Assembly (NCBI RefSeq): GCF_003852525.1
Contig: NZ_QAJL01000005.1
Span: forward strand, 594,853 to 658,852
DNA from: Pedobacter sp. KBW06
GTDB taxonomy: Bacteria > Bacteroidota > Bacteroidia > Sphingobacteriales > Sphingobacteriaceae
Direction of reading: 5' to 3'
DNA length: 64,000 bases
Part shown: one piece after another, positions 15,952 through 24,870 of the stretch
How positions within the stretch are numbered: position 1 is the stretch's first letter
How the letters are laid out: each line of letters starts with the position of its first letter
Notes under the pieces: model-generated
Database searches by the model: none
What the model was told of the DNA's origin: nothing
The model's input: only the letters and a program-made list of their open reading frames with translations
Translations under genes and position numbers: made by a program

Positions 15952-18348
15952 ATGTTTAAAAAGTTCAGTTACGAACCAAAACTGGTGTTCAGCGATGTGA
16001 TTTGCGTCTTATTGTTGTGCTGGTTTTGGTTCCTTTTGCCATCAAAGTTATTTTTAAGTCCTACCTCTTATGTGGTAGAAGCATCCAATGGGGAGTTGCT
16101 GAGCGCTGCCATCGCAAGAGACGGGCAATGGCGCTTCCCTGTGGCCGATACCATTCCTCAGAAGTTTCAGCAGTGTATTGTTGCCTTTGAGGACAAACGT
16201 TTCTTGAGCCATCCGGGGATAGATTTCCTGGCGATGGCAAGGGCAATGCGCCAAAATCTGAAGGCCAAAAGCGTGGTGAGTGGTGGCAGTACCTTAACGA
16301 TGCAGGTCATCCGCCTGTCGCGAAGGGAAAGCCGTACCATTTGGCAGAAGCTGATTGAAGTGATCCTTGCCTTTCGGCTGGAACTCACACATTCCAAAAC
16401 AGAGATCCTGAAGTTATATGCCGCGAACGCACCATTTGGCAGCAATGTGGTTGGCCTGGAAGCCGCTTCCTGGCGGTACTTCGGGCGCAGCGCCGGAAGC
16501 TTATCCTGGGGGGAAATGGCCACCCTGGCGGTACTTCCGAACAGCCCCTCCCTGGTTCATCCGGGAAAAAATTCGGCAAAGCTGATCAAAAAGAGGAACG
16601 ACCTGCTGGATAAAATTGCCGGATTAAAAATGATAGACCAGGAAACCGCCAACCTTTCCAAGCTGGAACCCATTCCCGGCAAGCCTCAGCAGCTGCCCCA
16701 AAATGCCCCTCACCTGCTCAACCGCTTTAAAACAGAGCAAAAGGCTTTAAAAAGCAACAGCACAAGTCTGAGGTCTACCCTGAATTTCGACCTTCAGCTG
16801 AAGCTGAATGCTTTACTGAAACGCTATAACAACCGGTACCGGGCCAACGACATCAATAACATCGCCGCATTGGTACTGGATGTCAGAAACGGAACCGTGC
16901 TGAGCTATGTGGGCAACATTTATCAACCTGAAAACAAAGAACTGGAAAGTCATGTAGACATGATCAGGGCCCCCAGAAGTCCGGGCAGCACCTTAAAACC
17001 CCTGCTCTATGCAAGTATGCTGAACGATGGCTTTATCCTGCCGAAAACCCTGATTCCCGATGTGCCTACGCAGATCAATGGGTATTCCCCTCAGAATTAC
17101 GATCTGGGTTATGATGGCGCGATTCCTGCAGACCGTGCATTAAGCCGTTCCCTGAACATTCCGGCAGTGAAGATGCTGCAGAGCTACAAATACCAGCGCT
17201 TTTATGATAAGCTCAAAAAAATGGGCATCAGTACCCTGAACCAGCCGGCGGATCATTATGGCCTCTCGCTGATCCTGGGCGGCAGTGAGGTAACGATGTG
17301 GGACCTCGCCAAAACCTATATGGGCATGGCAAGGACACTGAATCATTTTAACGGCTATGAAGGAAAATATAACCCACATGATTACGATGCCCCTGTTTAT
17401 GTGAAAGCAAAACGTGATGAGCGTTTTGACAGGTATGAAACACAGCTGACCTCTACGATTGACTATGGTTCGATCTGGAATACATTTAATGCCATGGAAG
17501 AACTCATGAGGCCGGGCGAAGAAGGCCTTTGGGAACAGTTTTCCTCTTCGCAAAGGGTGGCCTGGAAAACCGGAACAAGCTTTGGTTTCCGCGATGCCTG
17601 GGCGGTTGGACTGACGGCACAATATGTCGTCTGTGTATGGGTGGGCAATGCCGATGGTGAAGGACGTCCCGGTTTAACAGGTGTTGATGTTGCCGCTCCG
17701 GTGCTCTTCGACATCTTCCGTCAGCTGCCAAACGGCAAATGGTTTCAGACGCCTAAACACCAGCTCCGCAAAATGAAAGTTTGCAAACAGAGTGGTTATA
17801 AGGCCGGGGAATATTGCCGGGAAACCCTGGAAGAACTGGTATCCCCTTCGGGAGAAAAAACAGGCCTTTGTCCATATCATAAGCTCATCCACCTGGACCG
17901 TACTGCCAGTTACAGGGTCACTGATCAATGTGAACCCACGGCAATGATGGTACATCAGCCCTGGTTTGTGCTTCCGCCCGCAATGGAATACTACTATAAG
18001 ATCAAAAACAGCGATTATAAAATGCTGCCTCCTTTTAAAGCGGGTTGTACGGATGCCGGTAGCAATTATGTGATGGAAATGATCTATCCAAAGAACAATG
18101 CCAGCGTTTACATTCCGGTAGAATTTGACGGAAGCAGAGGAAAGGTGGTCTTAAATGCGACACACCGCAACAGCAATGCAAAGATCTACTGGCATATTGA
18201 CAATGAGTATGTGGCCACGACCAAAACCTATCACCAGCTGGCAGTGAGCCCTCCGGCAGGGAAACATACCCTGACACTCGTCGACGAAAACGGGGAACGG
18301 CTAATGCAGACTTTTACGGTGCTGGATAAAGAGAAAGGAAAGCATTAA
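15952..18348 (+). CDS. pbpC: Penicillin-binding protein 1C
   Basis: A 798-residue bifunctional peptidoglycan synthase. A single N-terminal anchor is followed by a GT51 glycosyltransferase domain, with catalytic Glu80 in AFEDKRFLSHPG, and a transpeptidase domain with Ser346-x-x-Lys349 in SPGSTLKPLL, SLN in LSRSLNIPAV and Lys539-Thr-Gly in WKTGTSFGFRDAW. The C-terminal 100 residues match the BiPBP_C module of PBP1C. The start follows the macroglobulin stop by one base, so the two are certainly co-transcribed; together they are thought to protect and repair the wall after protease attack. The stop overlaps that of the convergent gene by 4 bases. Confidence 0.95.
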   Translation: MFKKFSYEPKLVFSDVICVLLLCWFWFLLPSKLFLSPTSYVVEASNGELLSAAIARDGQWRFPVADTIPQKFQQCIVAFEDKRFLSHPGIDFLAMARAMRQNLKAKSVVSGGSTLTMQVIRLSRRESRTIWQKLIEVILAFRLELTHSKTEILKLYAANAPFGSNVVGLEAASWRYFGRSAGSLSWGEMATLAVLPNSPSLVHPGKNSAKLIKKRNDLLDKIAGLKMIDQETANLSKLEPIPGKPQQLPQNAPHLLNRFKTEQKALKSNSTSLRSTLNFDLQLKLNALLKRYNNRYRANDINNIAALVLDVRNGTVLSYVGNIYQPENKELESHVDMIRAPRSPGSTLKPLLYASMLNDGFILPKTLIPDVPTQINGYSPQNYDLGYDGAIPADRALSRSLNIPAVKMLQSYKYQRFYDKLKKMGISTLNQPADHYGLSLILGGSEVTMWDLAKTYMGMARTLNHFNGYEGKYNPHDYDAPVYVKAKRDERFDRYETQLTSTIDYGSIWNTFNAMEELMRPGEEGLWEQFSSSQRVAWKTGTSFGFRDAWAVGLTAQYVVCVWVGNADGEGRPGLTGVDVAAPVLFDIFRQLPNGKWFQTPKHQLRKMKVCKQSGYKAGEYCRETLEELVSPSGEKTGLCPYHKLIHLDRTASYRVTDQCEPTAMMVHQPWFVLPPAMEYYYKIKNSDYKMLPPFKAGCTDAGSNYVMEMIYPKNNASVYIPVEFDGSRGKVVLNATHRNSNAKIYWHIDNEYVATTKTYHQLAVSPPAGKHTLTLVDENGERLMQTFTVLDKEKGKH

Positions 18349-19034
18349 TCATTTTTCAGCAGCTTTCTTTCCACTCCACCCATCGTAATCAGGTATTGTG
18401 CGGCCATATAACTCGCCATGATCAGCACCCCTGCGAAGTCGAAACCCTTCACAAATTTGTTGTAGGCAAGGATAGAATCCGATAAGAGGAAACACAGGGC
18501 ACCAAAAAGAATCAGGTTAAAACTAAGGGAATTCACACGCTGGTTTCTGAATGCCGCCATCATCATCATCATGCTGATCACGAAGGTATAGACCATTACA
18601 GGCAGCTTCATTCCACCCAGGTGTGGCCTTAAATAGAAGTAAAAAGTAATGCTGAAGAGCGCGCATAAGATGATCGCAATCCTCGCTCCTTTCTTATCCA
18701 GTTCCTGAGCAGAGCGGAAGTCCAGGTAAAAAGCGCTGATGTAAAAAATATGACAGGTTAAAAAAGCAACCAGGCCATACATGAAATACGAAGGGTCCTG
18801 CCAGGCCAGCATCAGCAGCACATCGCCAGCAAGGGCAAAGATCAGTCCGGTAAACAGGCGTTTATGAAACCTGCCCTTCAGCCCGGTCCGGGTATAGAGC
18901 ATCAGCAACAGCGAAAGCACAATACAAGGTTTGATCACATACCTCAGGGTACTCAATTCGTTAAATTCTGCATAGACCTGCAGGATAAAAATCAGCGCAA
19001 ATAACAGGTTAAACTTCAGGTATTTCTTCAGCAT
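18345..19034 (-). CDS. YhhN/TMEM86-like lysoplasmalogenase family membrane protein
   Basis: A 229-residue protein with about eight hydrophobic helices. The conserved acidic positions of the YhhN/TMEM86 family appear in LIFALAGDVLLML and in FLLSDSILAYNKF; in the human enzyme these Asp residues are needed to cleave the vinyl-ether bond of lysoplasmalogens. The start lies inside the last 26 bases of the upstream AGMO-like gene, so the two are translationally coupled. Activity as a lysoplasmalogenase is inferred from family only; many bacterial members are untested. Confidence 0.8.
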   Translation of the reverse strand: MLKKYLKFNLLFALIFILQVYAEFNELSTLRYVIKPCIVLSLLLMLYTRTGLKGRFHKRLFTGLIFALAGDVLLMLAWQDPSYFMYGLVAFLTCHIFYISAFYLDFRSAQELDKKGARIAIILCALFSITFYFYLRPHLGGMKLPVMVYTFVISMMMMMAAFRNQRVNSLSFNLILFGALCFLLSDSILAYNKFVKGFDFAGVLIMASYMAAQYLITMGGVERKLLKND

Positions 19035-20235
19035 CTACATTCTTTTTTTGAAGGTTATAAAACCAGACTGCCGAGCAGATGTTCAGGCCAGAAAATATGA
19101 CCTGATAACCGATCGGGAAATCCAGCAGCAAAACTATTAAAATCCCCAATACCAAACGTGCATATTCGAATTTAACCTTCCATTTCTTTTCCTCCAGCAG
19201 GGCGCCGCAGGTCAGCAAGGTTAAGATCACGAAAGTTGCCCCGCTGATTAAAGCCGCAGAGGGAAGGCTGCTGTGTAAAAAAAGGATGGCTGAACCGGCA
19301 ATGAGCCCTATTACAAACTGAACAAGGACATAACCCGTCAGCTGCTGGTGGTATTGCGGATCATATTTTTTGTACACCAGGGGATCGATTTCCGGAGCAG
19401 ATTTAAATCCGCCCAAATGCGCGGGAAACCATCCCGGTGGTTTAAGGAAGACATTGATCTTGTCCATCCAGCGGGGACTTTGTCTGGCCGTTTTTAAAAG
19501 TTCGTCCCAGTAATGGACATTGGCCCAGATTGGGTTCCAGCTCGCCAGTGGTGTGGTAATTCCATAATACACCTCTTCTTCTTCCTTCTGGAAAGTCCCG
19601 AAAATGCGGTCCCAGATGATCAGCGTTCCGGCATGGTTCCGGTCAATATATTTTGGATTGGAGCCATGATGGACCCGGTGATGGGAAGGCGTATTTAAAA
19701 TCCATTCCAGTGGCCCCATACTTTTAATGGCGCGGGTATGAATCCAGAACTGATATAAGGTATTAAAAGAGCTCAGGGTGAGAAACATGATCGGGTCGAA
19801 GCCCACCAATGCCAGCGGCAGGTAAAATACCCAGGAAAACCAGCCCTGAAACCAGGATTGCCTCAAAGCCACCGTCAGGTTATATTCTTCGGATTGATGG
19901 TGTACAATGTGTGCTGCCCATAAAGCATTTACCTGATGGCTCATCCGGTGGAACCAGTAATAGAAAAAATCAACCCCGATAAACAGGATGATCCAGATCC
20001 AGATGGATTGTGGCAGGTCGAATAACCGCCAGTTTTCAAAGATGTATTTATAGCCAAAGAATAAAGCCGTTTTCATGAAAATGCCCGTGAGCTGCTGCCC
20101 GATTCCCTGGCTCAGGTTCGCGATAGAATCGTTGAAGCGGTAATAGTTTAGCTTCTTGTAGAAGTTCCAGGCCAGTTCTATCCCTATGAGGATGAAAAAT
20201 ACAGGGACGGATAAAGCAATGTAATCTACTTTCAT
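19009..20235 (-). CDS. Alkylglycerol monooxygenase-like sterol desaturase family protein
   Basis: A 408-residue membrane diiron oxygenase with histidine boxes in WFHRMSHQ, HIVHHQSEE and HRVHHGSNP. The stretch after the second box, SEEYNLTVALRQSW, closely recalls the signature of animal alkylglycerol monooxygenase (AGMO/TMEM195), which cleaves ether lipids with tetrahydrobiopterin; the length is also similar to AGMO (about 445). Helices precede the boxes and four more occur in the C-terminal 130 residues. Its gene overlaps the YhhN/TMEM86-like gene by 26 bases, which fits a joint role in ether-lipid turnover. The pterin dependence is not visible in sequence. Confidence 0.82.
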   Translation of the reverse strand: MKVDYIALSVPVFFILIGIELAWNFYKKLNYYRFNDSIANLSQGIGQQLTGIFMKTALFFGYKYIFENWRLFDLPQSIWIWIILFIGVDFFYYWFHRMSHQVNALWAAHIVHHQSEEYNLTVALRQSWFQGWFSWVFYLPLALVGFDPIMFLTLSSFNTLYQFWIHTRAIKSMGPLEWILNTPSHHRVHHGSNPKYIDRNHAGTLIIWDRIFGTFQKEEEEVYYGITTPLASWNPIWANVHYWDELLKTARQSPRWMDKINVFLKPPGWFPAHLGGFKSAPEIDPLVYKKYDPQYHQQLTGYVLVQFVIGLIAGSAILFLHSSLPSAALISGATFVILTLLTCGALLEEKKWKVKFEYARLVLGILIVLLLDFPIGYQVIFSGLNICSAVWFYNLQKKNVDAEEIPEV

Positions 20236-20332
20236 TTTACTAATTTAATAAAAATGATGGTAAATATGCCTGGATAAAACGGGCCAAAGGAAACAAAATC
20301 AGGACAATGCTGTTGTTAGGAAAAAAGCGCAA

Positions 20333-20932
20333 ATGAACAACGATATCCCAAAACAGGAAGAAGGATCAGAAATGGATGTTTTTGAAAAAACAACATTTAA
20401 AGACGAAGCGGCAGCAAAGGCATTTTATGTATTGGCGAAAAAGCGCTTACTGGAAGTTTTCAATTGGGATGAGCTTTGCGGCTTTGCCTCGGCAACGTTT
20501 ACACTGATGGATGCTGCCGGTAAGGAAGTCAGGCGTGAGGCCATGGAAGGCGATCATTTTAGAATCAATATACCAGGTCCGGGGACTACGGTTGGCGATG
20601 GTTTCGACTGGGTGCTGGTGGAACTGATCAGGGAAGAGCAAACCGCAGAGGGACAGTCGCTGGTGATGCGGGCAAGACCCACCGCCAATCCTTTACACCC
20701 CGATTCTGAAACGGCACATTTTCTTAAAGACAAAGCCACCTCCACCTTTAAAGTTTACAGAAAAGGACTGGAAGTGCATGCAGAAGTTCATGGACGCAAT
20801 GAAGTTCCCAATTCAGACAGTGCTGTATTGATCAATAACGTCAGAAATGTATTGGTTGGATGGAGTGCTAAGATTGGATTCTCTTATCCGCAATGGAAAA
20901 GCCTGGTTACAGCATTGGTAAACCAGAATTGA
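20333..20932 (+). CDS. Conserved hypothetical protein
   Basis: A 199-residue soluble protein starting MNNDIPKQEEGSEMDVFEKT. No signal peptide or membrane helix is seen. A central GPGTTVGDGFDWVLVELI motif and the C-terminal SDSAVLINNVRNVLVGWSAK segment look well structured. I do not recognise its family. It stands alone, divergent from the AGMO-like gene. Confidence 0.7.
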   Translation: MNNDIPKQEEGSEMDVFEKTTFKDEAAAKAFYVLAKKRLLEVFNWDELCGFASATFTLMDAAGKEVRREAMEGDHFRINIPGPGTTVGDGFDWVLVELIREEQTAEGQSLVMRARPTANPLHPDSETAHFLKDKATSTFKVYRKGLEVHAEVHGRNEVPNSDSAVLINNVRNVLVGWSAKIGFSYPQWKSLVTALVNQN

Positions 20933-20944
20933 TTTTTATCCAGA

Positions 20945-20983
20945 TAAAAAAGCAGCAAATACGATATAAGTCATATTTGCTGC
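20945..20983 (-). terminator. Intrinsic terminator of the RRM gene
   Basis: GCAGCAAATA (20952-20961) pairs perfectly with 20974-20983. On the minus strand the hairpin is followed directly by six U residues, as expected for termination of the gene ending at 21040. The adjoining TTTTTATC/GATAAAAA stretch may also serve the plus-strand gene ending at 20932. Confidence 0.75.
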
Positions 20984-21039
20984 CCTATATGGATTGATCT
21001 ATAAAAATAGAATCTTAAACTGTAATAAGAAAAAAGCTA

Positions 21040-21348
21040 TTAATAGCTTTTCTCTGTACGGTTGTTGCGTTTAAAGCCACCACCGCCTCCGGCGCCACCA
21101 GTACCTGGTTTTTCCTGAGCTTCAGCAACTTTAATTCGATTACCGTTATAATCGCCACCGTTCATGCGTTTGATTGCTTCTTTTGCCTCTTCTTCTACCG
21201 GCATTTCCACAAAACCAAAACCACGACTTTGACCAGTCTCGCGATCTTTGATAATCCTAAGTGATTTTACTTGACCGAAATCACCAAATACGGCTGTTAA
21301 TTCATCTTCCCCTACTTCTAACGGAAGGCCTGTAATAAATATCTTCAT
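21040..21348 (-). CDS. RNA-binding protein with a single RRM and glycine-rich tail
   Basis: A 102-residue RNA recognition motif protein of the type common in Bacteroidota and cyanobacteria. RNP2 is IFITGL at the N-terminus and RNP1 is RGFGFVEM at about residues 42-49. The tail GTGGAGGGGGFKRNNRTE is glycine-rich with a basic end. Such proteins bind RNA and are often cold-regulated; a specific target is unknown. The gene is monocistronic with a good promoter and a terminator. Confidence 0.93.
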   Translation of the reverse strand: MKIFITGLPLEVGEDELTAVFGDFGQVKSLRIIKDRETGQSRGFGFVEMPVEEEAKEAIKRMNGGDYNGNRIKVAEAQEKPGTGGAGGGGGFKRNNRTEKSY

Positions 21349-21734
21349 TAATGTTTAAAAATTTGCACAAAGTTAAGCATTTTTAGCTTAAATTCCAATG
21401 CTAGTGTCAGTTATAAGTATAATTCTCAATTTAATCTTTTAAACAAGCCCCAGGCCTTTTTTGTTTTAGTTACGATATTTTTTTTTGAAAAAAAGATCAG
21501 GCTTAAATCAGCGCGCTGTTTTAATTCATTCCTTTGTTTTCCTTCCCTCCTTCTAAAGGCTTGTTCCTTTCGCTCAACCTGCTCATTATCTGACTGCAAG
21601 CCAGGGACTGATGCCAGGGGGATTTATCGGAAGCCTTTGCAGTTTAAAGGATATAAATCAGGGATATTTCTTTTAAATGTTAAAATCTTTGGTTAATCTT
21701 ACCCTTGAATTGTTGCTGATTTCAAGAAAAATAT
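21349..21734. other. 386-bp intergenic region between divergent genes
   Basis: Holds the promoter of the RRM gene at its left end. The remainder, up to the histidine kinase start at 21735, shows no gene or strong repeat. A TACCCTTG near 21702 differs from the -7 consensus at one position and could serve the kinase gene. Confidence 0.5.
21368..21398 (-). promoter_or_regulatory. Promoter of the RRM gene
   Basis: On the minus strand TTG (21396-21398) is followed after 20 bases by TAACTTTG (21368-21375), an exact TAnnTTTG -7 box. The start codon lies 20 bases further on. Both boxes and their spacing fit the Bacteroidota primary promoter. Confidence 0.65.
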
Positions 21735-23093
21735 ATGAAATTTTGCGCTGGCGCCCTCCTTCTTTTTCTTTTTTTAGGCGGAAATTCTGCTTATCCGGTA
21801 GCACATCCTGTAATTCCGGCTAAGGCCACAGGCATTTTTATGTCAGGAGACCGGAACATTCATCCCGGGACAAAGGGGGCTGATACCCCATCCCCTGCTG
21901 AGGATTTCCGGGCGCAGAAAGCGGATGAATACCAGAGCGCATTTACAAAACCAGACCACCAGCTGATCAATGGCATTCTTTCCGGTGCAGTGATCGTGCT
22001 TCTGCTTTTCTGCCTGTTTCTTTTCATCAGCATAAAGGACCGTTTATACCTCTACTATATTCTATATGTATTGCTGATCTGTTTCTGGATCCTCATGGAT
22101 AAAGATGACCACAACCTGAACTCCCCGGAACTAATGCCAGTGCCCGCAGTTTTTGCCTGCATCCTCATCCTCGCCAGTGTAAGCCTCAAAATCAAAGCCC
22201 AAAACAGACAAACCTGGTTTTACCTCGCTGCCACATTTCCCCTGGTTTTCTTCGGACTGGCAGAGGTATGGATTCATGCCGGCTCAACAGAAACCGGCAA
22301 TGCTTACCTTTCTGCCTTTGGGATGCAAACCGGACTGATCCTGGAAGTCATCATTTTAACTTTTTACCTTGCTCAGCAATTTAACAGCTACCGCCTGGAG
22401 CGGGAAGCACTTCTGCAGGCCATCAACATCAAACAGCAGGAAATAACGTCGGGCTTTATCGATACCCAGGAACTGGAGCGGCGCAGGATTTCAGATCAGC
22501 TGCACGATGATGTCGGCAGCATGCTTTCCATCGCCAGCTGGCAAATCTCTTCGGTGCTGACTGCTGAAGGATATGTAAAGGAAAGCGCGAAAGAAAAACT
22601 GGAAGAAGCAGAAGAGGTATTGAAGCATGTTGCCCAGTCCATCCGGACCTTAGGGCATACCCTGAGTCCATGGGGCATTCAAAAATACGGCATGAATAAA
22701 GTATTGACAGACCTGGCCTATCAAATCAATATTTCAGAAAAAACAGCATTAGAATACGCCATCATTGGATTTGAATCCTGTGGACGTTATCCCATTCCTT
22801 TTCTGAACGACCTTTACCGGATCATTCAGGAGCTGCTCACCAATATTGTCAGGCATGCCTCTGCGAACAATGCTTACCTGGAAGTGGTCGAACACAGCGA
22901 CCATGTCAACATCATTGTGGAAGACAATGGCAAGGGGATTGAATTTCCCTCTTCCCCGGGCTCAGCGGGAATCGGACTGGAAAGCATCCGTTCCAGGATC
23001 GCCTATTTCAAAGGAAACATGGAGATCCGGAAGAAACCGGAACAGGGAACCATTGTGGTCATTGAAATTCCGATTATGACAACTTCGATTTAA
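21735..23093 (+). CDS. Orphan membrane sensor histidine kinase, NarL-type (HisKA_3)
   Basis: A 452-residue kinase. A cleavable signal peptide (MKFCAGALLLFLFLGGNSAYP) is followed by a short periplasmic part of about 60 residues and roughly five membrane helices up to residue 215, like a reduced 7TM-DISM sensor. The HisKA_3 dimerisation region has His257 in SDQLHDDVGSM, and the HATPase has ELLTNIVRHA (N box), VEDNGKGI and AGIGLESIRSRI (G boxes). No response regulator is adjacent, so the partner is elsewhere. It converges on the dienelactone hydrolase gene with a 20-base overlap. The signal sensed is unknown. Confidence 0.88.
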   Translation: MKFCAGALLLFLFLGGNSAYPVAHPVIPAKATGIFMSGDRNIHPGTKGADTPSPAEDFRAQKADEYQSAFTKPDHQLINGILSGAVIVLLLFCLFLFISIKDRLYLYYILYVLLICFWILMDKDDHNLNSPELMPVPAVFACILILASVSLKIKAQNRQTWFYLAATFPLVFFGLAEVWIHAGSTETGNAYLSAFGMQTGLILEVIILTFYLAQQFNSYRLEREALLQAINIKQQEITSGFIDTQELERRRISDQLHDDVGSMLSIASWQISSVLTAEGYVKESAKEKLEEAEEVLKHVAQSIRTLGHTLSPWGIQKYGMNKVLTDLAYQINISEKTALEYAIIGFESCGRYPIPFLNDLYRIIQELLTNIVRHASANNAYLEVVEHSDHVNIIVEDNGKGIEFPSSPGSAGIGLESIRSRIAYFKGNMEIRKKPEQGTIVVIEIPIMTTSI

Positions 23094-23925
23094 ACAGCTC
23101 AATGGTTCTGCCCCAAGCCAGCTTTGCAGCCGCTTCATTGTACCTTGTCGGAGAAGTATCGTTGTTGAAAGCATGGTTCACGCCCTCGTATATAAACAAC
23201 TGGTATGGGATGTGCTGAAGTTTTAATGCGGCTTCATAGGCAGGAATTCCGGCATTGATCCGCTCATCGAGCCCGGCATAATGCAGCAGGATACTGGCTT
23301 TGATCTTTCCTACCTCTTCGGTTTTTGCCTGTGCCCCGTAATAAGCTACAGCGGCCAGAAGTTTAGGATCATTTACGGCCAGTTTATTGGCCATTCCTCC
23401 ACCCCAGCAAAAGCCAACGCAACCTGCTTTTCCGTTTCCGTCTTTATGTTTTCTTAAATAATCCAGTCCTTTGAGGTAGTTCTGAAGGTTTTTATCCGGA
23501 TCCAGCTGACCGATGAGCTCCCTTGCTTTGTCTTCATCGGCAGGTGTGCCCCCAAAAGGGGACAGTGCGTCTACTCCCAGGGCTAAAAAACCTGCAGCAG
23601 CGACCCTTTTTGTGACCGCTATGGTATGCGGGTTTAATCCCCGGTTCTCATGAATGACCAATACTGCGCCCAAATGTTTTTTTCCTTTTGGCTTAGCCAG
23701 GAAAGCTTTCATTTCGCCTTCTACCCCGGGATAGGTAATGTTCTCCAAGCTGAGGTTTTCATCATCGGTTTCCGCTGCAGCAGCATAGTTGTTTTCCAGT
23801 AAGGGAAGCACAGTTAAAGCCATGGCCGTACTACCGGTCAGGATGGCAAGTTTCTTTAGAAAATCTTTTCTGTTGATGCCGCTATGCGTGTATTCGTCGT
23901 AGAGGTTGATGATGCGCTGGTCCAT
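23074..23925 (-). CDS. Dienelactone hydrolase family protein with exported leader
   Basis: The 283-residue product starts MDQRIINLYDEYTHSGINRK and then carries a hydrophobic leader, NRKDFLKKLAILTGSTAMAL, resembling the long Tat-like leaders of this subfamily. The alpha/beta hydrolase triad is Cys in GFCWGGGMA, Asp in HYAGLDERI and His in GVNHAFNND; a Cys nucleophile is typical of dienelactone hydrolases. An upstream ATG at 24018 would add 31 unrelated residues and was rejected. The natural substrate is uncertain; relatives act on various esters and lactones. Confidence 0.88.
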   Translation of the reverse strand: MDQRIINLYDEYTHSGINRKDFLKKLAILTGSTAMALTVLPLLENNYAAAAETDDENLSLENITYPGVEGEMKAFLAKPKGKKHLGAVLVIHENRGLNPHTIAVTKRVAAAGFLALGVDALSPFGGTPADEDKARELIGQLDPDKNLQNYLKGLDYLRKHKDGNGKAGCVGFCWGGGMANKLAVNDPKLLAAVAYYGAQAKTEEVGKIKASILLHYAGLDERINAGIPAYEAALKLQHIPYQLFIYEGVNHAFNNDTSPTRYNEAAAKLAWGRTIELFKSKLS

Positions 23926-24153
23926 AATTGAAGGTTTAAATGGGCTAAATCTGTAGCAAGATATAAAATTTTCCGGCGACAAGAAAGGCCCGAAAGGATT
24001 GTAGGCTGTTGATACCAAGAAAATTACTGCAAAATATTCTAGTTTTTTGGTAGAAATTTCCTGTTAATATGTTAAATTGGTTTAATGTTTGTAAAGCCAA
24101 CAGAAAAATAAATTAAGAAGAATTTATAAAACAGCGTATCAAAAAAGAAAACC

Positions 24154-24798
24154 ATGAAAAAACTACTTTCATTACTGACCATCCTGAGCTTCTGTGTGAG
24201 TTTGGGTATGGCACAAACAGCCCAGCCTGCACAAGCCGTTGCGACTCAAAAACAAAAGGCTAAAAAAGAAGTAAGCAAAGCCACTGCAGATGCAAAAAAA
24301 GAAGCTGCAGCAGCAAAAAAAGAGGCAGCAGCCGCCAAGAAAGCCGCAAAAGCGGATACGAAGAAAGCTGCAGACCAGGCAGTGGCAGCGGGTACAAAGC
24401 TTAAAAAAGATGGCACACCCGACAAACGTTACGCGAATGCAAAAGATGTAGCTGCTGAGGCTCCGAAAAAAGCGGCGACAAAAGCTGCAGCTAAAAAGGA
24501 AGAAGTGGTAAAAGAAGTGAAAGCAACTGCGACTCCGGGCCTGAAAAAAGATGGCACACCGGATAAGCGTTACTCTGCCAATAAGGAAAAAGCAGCTGCA
24601 GCAGTAAAAGAAACAAAAACTACAGCAGCTCAGGTAAAAAAAGAAGCCACTTCGACCGTAGCGCCAAAAGATTACAAGCCAACAGTTGACAGAAGCCTGA
24701 AAGGACCAAACGGAGAAGAAATTTTAACCGGTCCACGCGGTGGAAAATACTATATCAATAAAAACGGAAACAAAACTTATGTAAAAAGAGAAGGTTAA
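24154..24798 (+). CDS. Secreted Lys/Ala-rich repeat protein with PBCV-type basic adaptor domain
   Basis: A 214-residue exported protein. The leader MKKLLSLLTILSFCVSLGMA is a type I signal peptide. The middle is extremely rich in Lys, Ala and Glu (repeats of KKEAAAA) and should be disordered or helical. LKKDGTPDKRY occurs twice, near residues 82 and 129. The C-terminal 30 residues, with GPRGGKYYINKNGNKTYV, resemble the small basic adaptor domain named after chlorella virus PBCV proteins. A histone-like or surface-binding role can be imagined but is not shown. Monocistronic with a strong terminator. Confidence 0.8.
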   Translation: MKKLLSLLTILSFCVSLGMAQTAQPAQAVATQKQKAKKEVSKATADAKKEAAAAKKEAAAAKKAAKADTKKAADQAVAAGTKLKKDGTPDKRYANAKDVAAEAPKKAATKAAAKKEEVVKEVKATATPGLKKDGTPDKRYSANKEKAAAAVKETKTTAAQVKKEATSTVAPKDYKPTVDRSLKGPNGEEILTGPRGGKYYINKNGNKTYVKREG

Positions 24799-24811
24799 TC
24801 CCTCTTTGTTT

Positions 24812-24856
24812 CCATAAAAAAAGCGATAAGGCATTACCTTATCGCTTTTTTTATGG
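24812..24856. terminator. Bidirectional intrinsic terminator
   Basis: CCATAAAAAAAGCGATAAGG at 24812-24831 pairs perfectly over 20 bp with 24837-24856 around a five-base loop. The GC core is flanked by A7 and T7, so it gives a U-tract on both strands, fitting its place between two convergent genes. Confidence 0.92.
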
Positions 24857-24870
24857 CCTGATCAGCAGGA

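Noticed and set aside
17140..17622. 160-codon open frame opposite pbpC
   Set aside because: It lies fully inside the transpeptidase domain coding region on the other strand and has no recognisable features.
24000..24018. Upstream start for the dienelactone hydrolase
   Set aside because: The extra 31 residues are not like any leader and the family normally begins at the ATG at 23925.
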